Of a DNA stretch of 64,000 bases, positions 18,765 through 25,986 are shown piece by piece (the first letter of the stretch is position 1; every line of letters begins with the position of its first letter). The stretch lies in the NCBI RefSeq assembly GCF_013409645.1, contig NZ_JACCBG010000001.1:1178001-1242000 (forward strand), read 5' to 3'. The position numbers were made by a program, and so were the translations under genes. The stretch comes from Nocardioides panaciterrulae (GTDB lineage: Bacteria; Actinomycetota; Actinomycetes; Propionibacteriales; Nocardioidaceae). The notes below the pieces were generated by a model, which saw only the letters and a list, made by a program, of their open reading frames with translations, was not told the DNA's origin and did no database searches.

Positions 18765-18846
18765 GTCGCCGACACCCGTCGGCAGCGCATTTCGAAGAAG
18801 GACCACCGATCAAGCCATGAAGACCCACCGGAAGCGGAGCACCACC

Positions 18847-19011
18847 ATGAATCTCATGCAGGAGAACCTGGCACGCGCACAAATGTCCGAGCGCCTGGGA
18901 GAGGCGCACCAGCAGCGCCGGGGCCACCAGCTGGTCCGGGCCCGTCGTCTCAGCCGCAAGGCCGAGGAGGCAGCGCAGCAGGCGCGACTCGCCCTCGCTC
19001 GCGCGCTGTGA
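18847..19011 (+). CDS. Small Arg/Ala/Gln-rich helical protein, paralogue B (54 aa)
   Basis: This is the tandem paralogue of the gene at 18600-18764. Both products are exactly 54 residues, share M-N-L-M-x-E-N-L-A-R-A-Q-M and end in A-L-A-R-A-L. Differences are mostly conservative (for example T-A-R against S-E-R, and Q-Q-M-R-L against H-Q-Q-R-R). GGAG lies 7 nt before ATG 18847; an in-frame ATG at 18817 would add ten residues but has no ribosome site and breaks the symmetry with copy A. A 19-bp hairpin follows. The function is unknown; a link to WhiB7 is inferred only from position. Confidence 0.65.
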   Translation: MNLMQENLARAQMSERLGEAHQQRRGHQLVRARRLSRKAEEAAQQARLALARAL

Positions 19012-19055
19012 CCCCCGGAGCACCTCTCCGGAGCACCTGATCGCGGGTGTGGACA

Positions 19056-19097
19056 GGGAGCCGGGTACGACGACCGCCGTCGTCGTACCCGGCTCCC
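19056..19097 (+). terminator. Long perfect hairpin, probable transcription end
   Basis: GGGAGCCGGGTACGACGAC (19056-19074) and its exact reverse complement (19079-19097) form a 19-bp stem with a CGCC loop. It has no T-tract, which is common for actinobacterial end structures. It lies 45 nt after the second small paralogue gene and before the next promoter. Confidence 0.6.
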
Positions 19098-19128
19098 GCC
19101 GTCTCCGGGGCGGTCATGGTTCGGCGGC

Positions 19129-19134
19129 TAGGGT
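19129..19134 (+). promoter_or_regulatory. Leaderless-type -10 box (TAGGGT)
   Basis: TAGGGT ends 6 nt before GTG 19141. The spacing matches the other leaderless-type starts in the window. Confidence 0.55.
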
Positions 19135-19140
19135 CGACCC

Positions 19141-19302
19141 GTGAGGACCTGTGACTTCTGCGGGCGCCAGGAGAGCGACGAGGCCAGCACGCTGACCTGG
19201 TCGACCGCCGTGGAGAACGGCCGGCCCAAGGACTTCTGCGAGCGTTGCTCGCGTGAGCACCTGCGGGCGATGGAGGGCAAGCTCGACAGCGAGCACTGGT
19301 GA
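19141..19302 (+). CDS. Small zinc-binding protein with two CxxC pairs (53 aa)
   Basis: A 53-residue ORF runs from GTG 19141. It contains C-D-F-C near the start and C-E-R-C about 30 residues later, the spacing of a small zinc ribbon, followed by a charged helix ending D-S-E-H-W. The start is supported by a -10 box 6 nt upstream. The stop directly abuts the stop of the convergent ThiF-like gene. Such small proteins are common beside whiB7/uvrD2 in related genomes as far as I recall, but I know no function. Confidence 0.65.
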   Translation: MRTCDFCGRQESDEASTLTWSTAVENGRPKDFCERCSREHLRAMEGKLDSEHW

Positions 19303-20190
19303 TCAGACCGCCAGCTGGTCCCAGGCGCACCCGCAGTGCGGGTGGCGCCGCCACTCACGTCGCTCCGGAGCCACGCCGGGGCGCAGGACCAGGCTGGCCG
19401 ACCAGCTGAGCGGGGCCTCGCCGTCGGCCCAGCAGACGACGTCGCGCACGGCCATCGCGACCGCGGCCGCGAGCAGCGCCGGGTCGCGCGGCACCGGCGC
19501 CACCGCGCGGGTCGCCTCGGCGTACTGCTCGAGCACCACCGAGCGGCGCGGGTCCCGCTCGGCGCGGTGGGCGTCGACGCAGCGCAGGCAGGCGGTGGCC
19601 CCGGGGACCACCAGCGGCCCGACCTCGAACCCCTCGTCGTGGGGCCCGACCACCAGGTGGGGTCGGCCGGCCCGGACCAGCGGGTCGAGGTCGGCACGCG
19701 GCAGCACCACGTCGCTGACCACCAGCGTCAGCACGGACCCGGCGCCCGGAGCCGCGAGCGTGACCCCCGAGGAGCGCAGCAGCCGCACCGCGTCCGAGCG
19801 CAGGTCCACGGGCGCGGTCACCTCGACCCGGGCGGCCGAGCGGCCGGCCATCCGCTCCTCGGCCGCGGACCCGGCGCTCGCCAGCACGGCCGCGGCCGCG
19901 TGCGGGTCGGCGACACCGCGCAGCACCCGCTCCCGAGCGCCGGCGTCGACGAGCAGCCCGCGCTCCTCGAGGGTCGCGAGGATCCGGGCATGCTCCGGGG
20001 CGAGCTCGGGAGCGAGCTCGGCGGTCTCGCCGGACCGCAGCCGCTCGAGCAGCCGCCGGACGGGGGCCACGTCGGGGAGCACCACGGCGTGGGGTGGGTC
20101 CAGGCCGACCTGGAGGTGCCGGTCGTCGCGACGCACCACGTGCACGCCGGGCCTCAGGACGGGGCGGGCGACGGCACGGACGGCGGGCAT
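19303..20190 (-). CDS. Orphan ThiF/TOMM cyclodehydratase-like protein
   Basis: This 295-residue protein resembles the leader-peptide-binding, ThiF-like half of azol(in)e cyclodehydratases. It has an N-terminal region like a peptide-clamp (R-x-D-D-R-H-L-Q-V-G-L), a middle Rossmann-like part with A-A-P-G-A-G-S-V-L-T-L-V-V-S-D, and C-L-R-C-V-D-A-H-R-A-E-R-D-P near residue 200. It ends with H-P-H-C-G-C. These cysteines are the structural zinc set of the family. No YcaO partner or precursor peptide gene is visible, so it may have been reassigned to another role. ATG 20190 is chosen; an in-frame ATG at 20238 cannot be excluded. Confidence 0.6.
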   Translation of the reverse strand: MPAVRAVARPVLRPGVHVVRRDDRHLQVGLDPPHAVVLPDVAPVRRLLERLRSGETAELAPELAPEHARILATLEERGLLVDAGARERVLRGVADPHAAAAVLASAGSAAEERMAGRSAARVEVTAPVDLRSDAVRLLRSSGVTLAAPGAGSVLTLVVSDVVLPRADLDPLVRAGRPHLVVGPHDEGFEVGPLVVPGATACLRCVDAHRAERDPRRSVVLEQYAEATRAVAPVPRDPALLAAAVAMAVRDVVCWADGEAPLSWSASLVLRPGVAPERREWRRHPHCGCAWDQLAV

Positions 20191-20283
20191 GGCCGCAGGC
20201 TCGCACAGCCGGCGCCCGCCGCGCAGGCGCCCGTCCACAGGCCGGGGGAGGGAGCGCGGCCGGGATACGACGACGGCGCCGCG

Positions 20284-20299
20284 CCGGTCATCTGACCGG
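20284..20299 (-). terminator. Small hairpin downstream of the DUF5679 gene
   Basis: CCGGTC (20284-20289) and GACCGG (20294-20299) form a 6-bp stem with a 4-nt loop, 44 nt past the stop of the minus-strand DUF5679 gene. There is no T-tract. The terminator role is tentative. Confidence 0.3.
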
Positions 20300-20342
20300 G
20301 GCGACGCCGCCGTACGTGTTCGTGGGGGCGATCAGCCGGTGA

Positions 20343-20501
20343 TCACGCCTTGCCGAGGATGCGGTTGAGGTTGGTCCCGCACACGGGGCACACGGCCTTG
20401 GCCATGCGGGTGCCCTTGTCGTTGACCTTGACCTCGCCCTCGGCCTCGCGCTTCTCCTTGCACTTCACGCAGTAGAACTCGCCGTTCCAGGTCTCCGCCA
20501 T
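20343..20501 (-). CDS. DUF5679 zinc-ribbon small protein (52 aa)
   Basis: A 52-residue protein reads M-A-E-T-W-N-G-E-F-Y-C-V-K-C-K-E-K-R, then K-G-T-R-M-A-K-A-V-C-P-V-C-G-T-N-L-N-R-I-L-G-K-A. The two C-x2-C knuckles 27 residues apart form a zinc ribbon, and the near-invariant sequence is that of the actinobacterial DUF5679 family. AAGGAGG lies 6 nt before ATG 20501, one of the clearer ribosome sites in the window. The function is unknown. Strong conservation suggests a ribosome- or RNA-associated role, but that is conjecture. Confidence 0.85.
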   Translation of the reverse strand: MAETWNGEFYCVKCKEKREAEGEVKVNDKGTRMAKAVCPVCGTNLNRILGKA

Positions 20502-20681
20502 GACGGCCTCCTTGCTTCTGTCTCAGACTGGTCGTCGCGACGGGGTACCCCGGGGGAAGCCCGTCGGAGCCCGACGGCGGGCGCCGCCGAGCCGTCTCGA
20601 CCCTACGACACCCCCGCCGCGGCGCGCGGCAGGCGCACCGGAGCCGTGGACCGCGTCACGGCGGCCTGGGAGCGGGGTCAC

Positions 20682-20687
20682 TACGTT
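20682..20687 (+). promoter_or_regulatory. Leaderless-type -10 box (TACGTT)
   Basis: TACGTT ends 6 nt before ATG 20694 of the crotonase gene, and there is no ribosome site. Confidence 0.5.
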
Positions 20688-20693
20688 GTCCCC

Positions 20694-21488
20694 ATGCCTG
20701 AACTCAGCCACCTGCGCCTCGAGCGCCCCCGCGACGGCGTCGCCGTGCTCACCCTCGACAACCCCGACCAGCGCAACGCGATGTCCGGCGAGATGACCCG
20801 CTCGTGGGTCGCCGCCGTCGACGAGCTGGCCGCGGACCGGTCGGTGCGTGCGGTGGTGGTGACCGGCGAGGGCAGCGCCTTCTGCTCCGGCGGCGACACC
20901 TCGTGGATCGCCAGCGAACCCGAGGCCAGCGTCGACGACCTGCGCGAGCGGATGATGCCGTTCTACCGGGCCTGGCTCTCGATCCGCCGGTTGGAGGTGC
21001 CGACCATCGCGGCGGTCAACGGTCCGGCGATCGGCGCGGGGCTCTGCCTCGCGCTCGCGTGCGACCTCAGGTACGCCGCGGTCGGCGCCCGGCTGGCGGC
21101 GCCGTTCGTCAGGCTCGGGGTCCACGCGGGCATGGCCGGCACCTACCTGCTGCCCCGCGTGGTGGGGGAGGCGCACGCCCGTGACCTGCTGCTCACCGGC
21201 CGCACGGTGGACGCCGACGAGGCACTGCGGCTCGGCCTGGTCTCCCGGGTGATCGAGGCCGCGACGTTCCAGGAGGAGGTGCTCGCCACCGCGGAGGGGA
21301 TCGCGCGCACGGCGCCGGTCGCGAGCCGGCTCACCAAGCTCGCGCTGGCCGGCGGCGGACACGCCGACCTGGAGAGCTGCCTGCAGTGGGAGGCGCTGGC
21401 CCAGCCCGTGACGATGGCGACCGAGGACCTGCAGGAGGGGATCCGCGCGGCCCGGGAGAAGCGGCCGCCGGTCTTCACCGGACGGTGA
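20694..21488 (+). CDS. Enoyl-CoA hydratase/isomerase (crotonase) family protein
   Basis: This 264-residue protein has the crotonase fold: N-P-D-Q-R-N-A-M near residue 22, the first oxyanion-hole segment G-S-A-F-C-S-G-G-D, and the second A-A-V-N-G-P-A-I-G-A-G-L-C-L-A-L-A-C-D. E-A-H-A-R-D-L-L-L-T-G-R follows. The catalytic Glu of true hydratases is replaced in this region by other residues (L-G-V-H-A-G-M-A-G), so it may be an isomerase or another crotonase-type enzyme. It is monocistronic, with a leaderless-type start. A large hairpin follows. Confidence 0.85.
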   Translation: MPELSHLRLERPRDGVAVLTLDNPDQRNAMSGEMTRSWVAAVDELAADRSVRAVVVTGEGSAFCSGGDTSWIASEPEASVDDLRERMMPFYRAWLSIRRLEVPTIAAVNGPAIGAGLCLALACDLRYAAVGARLAAPFVRLGVHAGMAGTYLLPRVVGEAHARDLLLTGRTVDADEALRLGLVSRVIEAATFQEEVLATAEGIARTAPVASRLTKLALAGGGHADLESCLQWEALAQPVTMATEDLQEGIRAAREKRPPVFTGR

Positions 21489-21843
21489 GCGCCCCCGGAC
21501 CCGGCCGGAGCTGATCGGGCGAGCAGGTCCGGGGCGAGCAGAAGGCCCCCGGCTCGCGTCGCGACGCTCGCCTTCCCCTTGCGAGTGTCGCTCGGCAGCC
21601 CCGGGGGCCTGTCTGGGCACAACCTAGGAGGCGCACGCGACCGCGGTCAACGCCCGATTGCCACAGCCTGTGGACAACCTGTGGAGAACGCTGTGTGCGA
21701 CACGCGCTGACCGGTGGACAGCGGGCCCCGATCCCGGGACAACCCTGTGCGCGACACGCCCGGGAGTCCGGCGTACAGTGCGCTGACCAGCGGTGATGCT
21801 GATCCACTGGTTGTGGACGAAGAACAGTTCGGAGGTCACCGGC
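21489..21843. other. Gene-free interval with hairpin and DnaA-box-like repeats
   Basis: No coding ORF is convincing here. The interval holds a nested hairpin (21543-21610). It also holds TGTGGACAA at 21669-21677, which equals the actinobacterial DnaA box TTGTCCACA on the other strand, with near copies at 21680-21688 and 21812-21820. Two 15-bp direct repeats with one mismatch start at 21691 and 21745. A TACAGT (21773-21778) may be the -10 of the following gene. Confidence 0.5.
21543..21610 (+). terminator. Nested two-stem hairpin after the crotonase gene
   Basis: AGGCCCCCGG (21543-21552) pairs exactly with CCGGGGGCCT (21601-21610). Inside it CGACGCTCGC (21562-21571) pairs with GCGAGTGTCG (21581-21590) with one G-T pair. 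It could be a terminator or a small structured RNA. Confidence 0.4.
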
Positions 21844-22923
21844 GTGTCGCAGCGTGGGGACGGCGGGGACGGCGGCCGGGAGACCGACGGGTCCCCGGCG
21901 TACGACGGGGGGCCGGTCGCGGCGCTGCGCCGGATCGCGTTCCTGCTCGAGCGCGCCCGGGAGGACACGTACAAGGTCAAGGCCTACCGCGGCGCCGCCG
22001 CCGCGATCCTGCCGCTGGGTGCCGAGGCGGTGGCGGCCGCGGTCGAGGACGGCACGCTGACCGGGATCCCCGGCATCGGGGCCAGCACCGCGAAGGTGAT
22101 CGAGGCCGCGGTGCGCGGCGAGACCCCCGACCGGCTGGCCCGGCTGGAGCGGGAGGCCGGCCCGCTGGCGACGGGCGGCCGCGAGCTGCGCGCGGCGCTG
22201 CGCGGCGACCTGCACTCCCACTCGGACTGGTCCGACGGCGGCTCGCCGATCGAGGAGATGGCGTTCACCGCGATCGAGCTCGGCCACGAGTACCTCGTGC
22301 TGACCGACCACTCGCCCCGGCTGAAGGTCGCCCACGGCCTGAGCGCCGAGCGGCTCGCGCGGCAGCTCGACGTCGTCGACGCGGTCAACGACCACCTCGG
22401 CGGCTCGGGGTTCGCGCTGCTCAAGGGCATCGAGGTCGACATCCTCGACGACGGCGGCCTCGACCAGAGCGAGGAGATGCTCGCCCGGCTCGACGTCCGG
22501 GTCGCCAGCGTGCACTCCAAGCTGGCGATGGCCAAGGACGCGATGACCCGGCGGATGGTGGCGGCGGTCGGGCACCCCCGCACGAACGTGCTCGGCCACT
22601 GCACCGGCCGCCTGGTCACCGGCGGGCGCGGCACCCGGCCGGGCTCGGAGTTCGACGCCCGGGCGGTGTTCGAGGCCTGCGTCGAGCACGACGTGGCGGT
22701 GGAGATCAACTCCCGGCCCGAACGACGCGACCCGCCGACCCGGCTGCTGGAGCTCGCCCGGGACGTCGGCTGCCTGTTCTCGATCGACAGCGACGCCCAC
22801 GCGCCGGGCCAGCTGGACTTCCTGGCCTACGGCTGTGAACGCGCCGAGGCCGCCGGCATCGACCCGGACCGGGTCGTCAACACCTGGTCGCGCGAGCGGC
22901 TCCTGGGCTGGGCGAACGGCTAG
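21844..22923 (+). CDS. PHP-domain (PolX-like) protein with helix-hairpin-helix region
   Basis: This 359-residue protein has an N-terminal PolX-type segment (A-Y-R-G-A-A-A-A-I and G-I-P-G-I-G-A-S-T-A-K as helix-hairpin-helix). A C-terminal PHP metallohydrolase domain follows: D-L-H-S-H-S-D-W-S-D-G near residue 120, L-T-D-H-S, E-V-D-I-L, H-x(n)-H in V-L-G-H-C-T-G-R and S-I-D-S-D-A-H-A. The polymerase palm of full-length PolX is absent, so it is the short PHP form, likely a metal-dependent phosphoesterase. GTG 21844 has GGAGG 8 nt upstream; an earlier in-frame ATG lacks such a site. Its stop codon is part of the next gene's -10 box. Confidence 0.75.
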   Translation: MSQRGDGGDGGRETDGSPAYDGGPVAALRRIAFLLERAREDTYKVKAYRGAAAAILPLGAEAVAAAVEDGTLTGIPGIGASTAKVIEAAVRGETPDRLARLEREAGPLATGGRELRAALRGDLHSHSDWSDGGSPIEEMAFTAIELGHEYLVLTDHSPRLKVAHGLSAERLARQLDVVDAVNDHLGGSGFALLKGIEVDILDDGGLDQSEEMLARLDVRVASVHSKLAMAKDAMTRRMVAAVGHPRTNVLGHCTGRLVTGGRGTRPGSEFDARAVFEACVEHDVAVEINSRPERRDPPTRLLELARDVGCLFSIDSDAHAPGQLDFLAYGCERAEAAGIDPDRVVNTWSRERLLGWANG

Positions 22924-22926
22924 GTT
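22921..22926 (+). promoter_or_regulatory. Leaderless-type -10 box overlapping a stop codon (TAGGTT)
   Basis: TAGGTT begins with the TAG stop of the PHP gene and ends 7 nt before ATG 22934. Confidence 0.5.
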
Positions 22927-22933
22927 TCGGTCC

Positions 22934-23461
22934 ATGGGACGCCCGGAGGTGGAGGTACGCCGCAGCAAGCGGCGGCGTCGTACCGTCTCCGCCTACCGCG
23001 ACGGCGACCGCATCGTGGTGATGATCCCGGCGTCGCTGAGCCGCGCCGAGGAGGCCGAGTGGGTGCAGACGATGCTCACCCGGCTGGAGCGCTCCGAGCA
23101 GCGCAGCCGCCCCTCGGACGCCGATCTGCGCCAGCGGGCGCGGGCGCTCAGCGACAAGTACCTGGGCGGGCTGGCGACTCCGGAGTCGGTGCGCTGGGTC
23201 GACAATCAGAAGTCCCGGTGGGGCTCCTGCACCCCCGGGGACCGCACGATCCGGCTCTCGGCGCGGCTGCGCGGGATGCCCGCGTGGGTGATCGACTACG
23301 TGATCGTCCACGAGCTGGCGCATCTGCTCGAACCCGGCCACGACGACCGGTTCTGGGCCTGGGTGGACCGCTATCCCCAGGCCGAACGGGCCAAGGGCTA
23401 CCTGCTCGGCTGGTCGGCCGCCGCGCACCTCGAGCCGCCGCCCAGCGGCGACGCCGACTGA
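22934..23461 (+). CDS. YgjP-like (DUF45) metal-dependent hydrolase
   Basis: This 175-residue protein has the zinc-protease-like H-E-L-A-H motif (V-I-V-H-E-L-A-H-L) with a third ligand region H-D-D-R-F-W. It also has the family hallmark S-R-W-G-S-C just after D-N-Q-K. These mark the YgjP/SprT-like DUF45 group. Some members process nucleotides or act with restriction systems; the role here is unknown and no restriction genes are adjacent. The first 20 residues are very basic. ATG 22934 is supported by a -10 box 7 nt upstream. Confidence 0.75.
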   Translation: MGRPEVEVRRSKRRRRTVSAYRDGDRIVVMIPASLSRAEEAEWVQTMLTRLERSEQRSRPSDADLRQRARALSDKYLGGLATPESVRWVDNQKSRWGSCTPGDRTIRLSARLRGMPAWVIDYVIVHELAHLLEPGHDDRFWAWVDRYPQAERAKGYLLGWSAAAHLEPPPSGDAD

Positions 23462-23498
23462 GCCGACTCTCGGGCCGCGCCCGAGGCGGCCGGAGGAT

Positions 23499-24041
23499 TC
23501 AGCGGAAGCGCTCCCGGGCGAGGCCGATGAGCTGGTGCATCTCGGGCTCGAGCTCGGGCAGGTCGTCCAGCGGCCACCAGCGGACGTCGAGGGACTCCGC
23601 GCTGGTCGCGTGATCGGCGCCGGCGGGTGCCAGCGCGACGTAGCGGACGTCGAGGTGGTGCACGGTGCCGCGGCGGTCGCAGAACGACACCGGGTGTACG
23701 TCGAGCTGGGCGGGGACGGGGTCCAGGGCCAGGTCGGCCAGGCCGGACTCCTCGGTCCCCTCACGGAGCGCCACGCCGGCCAGGGTGCGGTCGGCCGGTT
23801 CGCAGTGCCCGCCGAAGGCGAACCATCGGCGGGCCTTGCGGTGCAGGTTCAACAGGACCCGGTCGCGGTCCGGGTGCAGCACCAGCACGCCGGCGGTCAG
23901 GTGGTCGGGGAAGCACGCCCGGGTCATCGCGTCCGGGTGTGCGCGCAGGTGCTCGGCGTACCGCCGGCGCAGCCGGTCCTGGGCGGGCGAGGGCGCCGCC
24001 CAGGCCTCGAGCGTGGCCAGGGCGTCGGCGTGCAGGCTCAC
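23499..24041 (-). CDS. Nudix hydrolase
   Basis: This 180-residue protein has a Nudix-type segment G-G-H-C-E-P-A-D-R-T-L-x2-V-A-L-R-E-G-T-E-E-S-G-L, matching G-x5-E-x7-R-E-x2-E-E-x-G. A leading domain of about 45 residues contains H-L-R-A-H-P-D-A-M-T-R. GTG 24041 overlaps the upstream Zincin_2 gene by GTGA, indicating coupling. Its substrate (a nucleoside diphosphate derivative) cannot be predicted. It converges with the DUF45 gene. Confidence 0.8.
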   Translation of the reverse strand: MSLHADALATLEAWAAPSPAQDRLRRRYAEHLRAHPDAMTRACFPDHLTAGVLVLHPDRDRVLLNLHRKARRWFAFGGHCEPADRTLAGVALREGTEESGLADLALDPVPAQLDVHPVSFCDRRGTVHHLDVRYVALAPAGADHATSAESLDVRWWPLDDLPELEPEMHQLIGLARERFR

Positions 24042-25402
24042 GCGCCGGGGGAGTCCGGCGAGCCGGGGCCGTCCGGCGTGTCCCCGCCCTCGCCCTCGAG
24101 CAGCTGGCGCAGCGCGGCGTCGAAGTCGTCCTCGCTGAGCTCCTCCGGCGCGGTGGCGCCCTCGCGGAAGCCCAGCGGGTCGTCGAGGTCGGCGGCGGTG
24201 GGGAGCAGGTCGGGGTGCATCCAGACCCCGTCGCGGGCCTCGATCCCCTGACGGGTGCGCAGCGAGCCCCACAGCGTCGAGGCGTCGCGGAGCCGACGGG
24301 GGCGCAGCTCGAGCCCGACCAGCGAGGCGAAGGTCTGCTCGGCGGGACCGCCCGCGGCGCGCCGGCGGCGGAACGCCTCCTGCAGCTTGCCGGCCGACGG
24401 CATCCGCTCGGCGGTGGCCTCGTGGACCACCTCGTCGACCCAGCCCTCGACCAGCGCCAGGGTGATCTCGAGGCGCTCGAGGGCGGCCTTCTGGGCCGGG
24501 GACTGGGGCAGGTCGAAGAGCCCGCCGTCGAGGATCTGCTGCATCGACTCGGGGTTCATCGGGTCCAGGCCGCGCATCTGCTCCTCGACGCGGCCCTGGA
24601 TGCCCTCGACGTTGATCTCGATGCCGCGGGCGTAGTCGGCGACCGCGCCGATGAGGTGCTCGCGCAGCCACGGCACGTGGGCGAACAGCCGCTGGTGGGC
24701 GGCCTCGCGCAGCGCCAGGTAGAGCAGCACGTCGTCGCCGGAGACGTCGAGCCCCTCGGCGAACTTCTCGACGTTGGTCGGCAGCAGCGCGGCCTTGCCG
24801 GCCGGGGCCAGGGGGAGCCCGGTGTCGGAGACGCTCAGCACCTCGCCGGCCAGGCCGCCGAGGCCGGAGCCGATCTGCCCGGCGAGCATCGCGCCGACCG
24901 CCCGGCCCAGGATCCCCAGCACCGGCCCGGACATCGCGCGCGCCTCCTCGGGCAGCGCGCTGGACAGCGCCTGCACCGAGCCCTCGGCGATCGGCTCGAC
25001 CAGGACCTTCCACACGTCGGTGGTGCCGACGATCCACTCGGCGCGGCTCCAGGCCGCGGTCGAGGTGACGCCGGAGGCGAACGTCGCGGTGTCGTCGAGC
25101 CAGTGGTCCGCGAGCCGCACCGCGTCGGCCACCGCGTCCTTCTGCCGCTGCGAGGGCGACGGGTCGGGCTGCTGGGCGACCAGCTTGCGGGCGGTGTCCA
25201 GCGCGACGTCCCAGTTGATCGGCCCGTCGTCGGAGGGCTGCAGCATCGACTGGATCTGGCCGAACAGCGCCGACAGGTCGGGCATCTGGCCGCCGGCGCC
25301 GAACGTCTGGCCGCCGAAGAGCTGCTCGAAGGGCGTGCCCTTGAACGGGTTCTGGCCGTGCTCGTCCGGCTCGTCGGGGGTGTCGCCGGGGTTGGTGCTC
25401 AT
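24038..25402 (-). CDS. Zincin_2 (DUF2342) family protein
   Basis: This 454-residue protein matches the actinobacterial Zincin_2 family once linked by annotation to F420 biosynthesis. The Gly/Pro/Glu-rich N terminus contains N-P-F-K-G-T-P-F-E-Q-L-F-G. The core holds W-S-R-A-E-W-I, and the metal-site-like segment A-L-R-E-A-A-H-Q-R-L-F is followed by H-V-P-W-L. The motif reads R-E-A-A-H, so the first His of a classic H-E-x2-H is missing; I believe this is usual in the family. ATG 25402 has a TACGGT box 6 nt upstream. It is divergent from moaE and coupled to a Nudix gene. Confidence 0.8.
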   Translation of the reverse strand: MSTNPGDTPDEPDEHGQNPFKGTPFEQLFGGQTFGAGGQMPDLSALFGQIQSMLQPSDDGPINWDVALDTARKLVAQQPDPSPSQRQKDAVADAVRLADHWLDDTATFASGVTSTAAWSRAEWIVGTTDVWKVLVEPIAEGSVQALSSALPEEARAMSGPVLGILGRAVGAMLAGQIGSGLGGLAGEVLSVSDTGLPLAPAGKAALLPTNVEKFAEGLDVSGDDVLLYLALREAAHQRLFAHVPWLREHLIGAVADYARGIEINVEGIQGRVEEQMRGLDPMNPESMQQILDGGLFDLPQSPAQKAALERLEITLALVEGWVDEVVHEATAERMPSAGKLQEAFRRRRAAGGPAEQTFASLVGLELRPRRLRDASTLWGSLRTRQGIEARDGVWMHPDLLPTAADLDDPLGFREGATAPEELSEDDFDAALRQLLEGEGGDTPDGPGSPDSPGA

Positions 25403-25408
25403 GGGACA

Positions 25409-25414
25409 ACCGTA
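25409..25414 (-). promoter_or_regulatory. Leaderless-type -10 box (TACGGT)
   Basis: On the minus strand TACGGT ends 6 nt before ATG 25402. Confidence 0.5.
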
Positions 25415-25462
25415 CGCGGCCGCGGAAGCAGACCGACCCCTGTGGCCGACGGCCGTGGCCGC

Positions 25463-25468
25463 TAGGGT
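25463..25468 (+). promoter_or_regulatory. Leaderless-type -10 box of moaE (TAGGGT)
   Basis: TAGGGT ends 6 nt before GTG 25475. Confidence 0.55.
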
Positions 25469-25474
25469 CGGGAC

Positions 25475-25927
25475 GTGACCGACGCCACCGGGGCCGCCGC
25501 CGCGCGGCCCGTCGTACGCCTTGCCGAGCTCCGCGAGACCCCGCTCGACGTCGGCGAGGTGATCGCGGCGCTCGACGACGACGCCAGCGGCGGACTGACG
25601 CTGTTCATCGGCCGGGTGCGCGACCACGACGGCGGCCGGGACGTGGACGGGCTGGACTACACCGCCCACCCCACCGCCGAGGCCCGGCTGCGCGAGGTCT
25701 GCGAGCGGGTCGCCGAGGAGTACGACGTGCACGGGGTCGCTGCGGTGCACCGCACCGGCACCCTGGCGATCGGCGACGCCGCGGTCGTGATCGCCACCAC
25801 CGCCGCCCACCGGGGCGAGGCGTTCGACGCCTCCCGGGCGCTGATCGACACGCTCAAGGCGGAGGTGCCGATCTGGAAGCACCAGCGCTTCGGCGACGGC
25901 GGCGAGGAGTGGGTCGGCACCCCGTAA
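25475..25927 (+). CDS. moaE: Molybdopterin synthase catalytic subunit MoaE
   Basis: This 150-residue protein shows the MoaE pattern: G-A-L-type strand replaced by G-G-L-T-L-F-I-G-R-V-R-D-H, L-D-Y-T-A-H-P, V-H-R-T-G-T-L-A-I-G-D-A-A-V-V-I and A-F-D-A-S-R. The catalytic lysines lie in L-K-A-E-V-P-I-W-K-H. Together with MoaD it adds sulfur to precursor Z to make molybdopterin. No moaD is next to it, so the partner must be elsewhere. It is monocistronic, with a leaderless-type GTG start. Confidence 0.92.
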   Translation: MTDATGAAAARPVVRLAELRETPLDVGEVIAALDDDASGGLTLFIGRVRDHDGGRDVDGLDYTAHPTAEARLREVCERVAEEYDVHGVAAVHRTGTLAIGDAAVVIATTAAHRGEAFDASRALIDTLKAEVPIWKHQRFGDGGEEWVGTP

Positions 25928-25974
25928 GTCCGGCCGGGCCCGCGTTTCTGCCGGCTCCGGGGCTCGCGGCCGCC

Positions 25975-25980
25975 TAGGCT
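25975..25980 (+). promoter_or_regulatory. Leaderless-type -10 box (TAGGCT)
   Basis: TAGGCT ends 6 nt before GTG 25987. Confidence 0.5.
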
Positions 25981-25986
25981 GGGCCA

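Noticed and set aside
21660-21830. Chromosomal replication origin
   Set aside because: One exact and two imperfect DnaA boxes only, and no dnaA, dnaN, rpmH or AT-rich unwinding region nearby.
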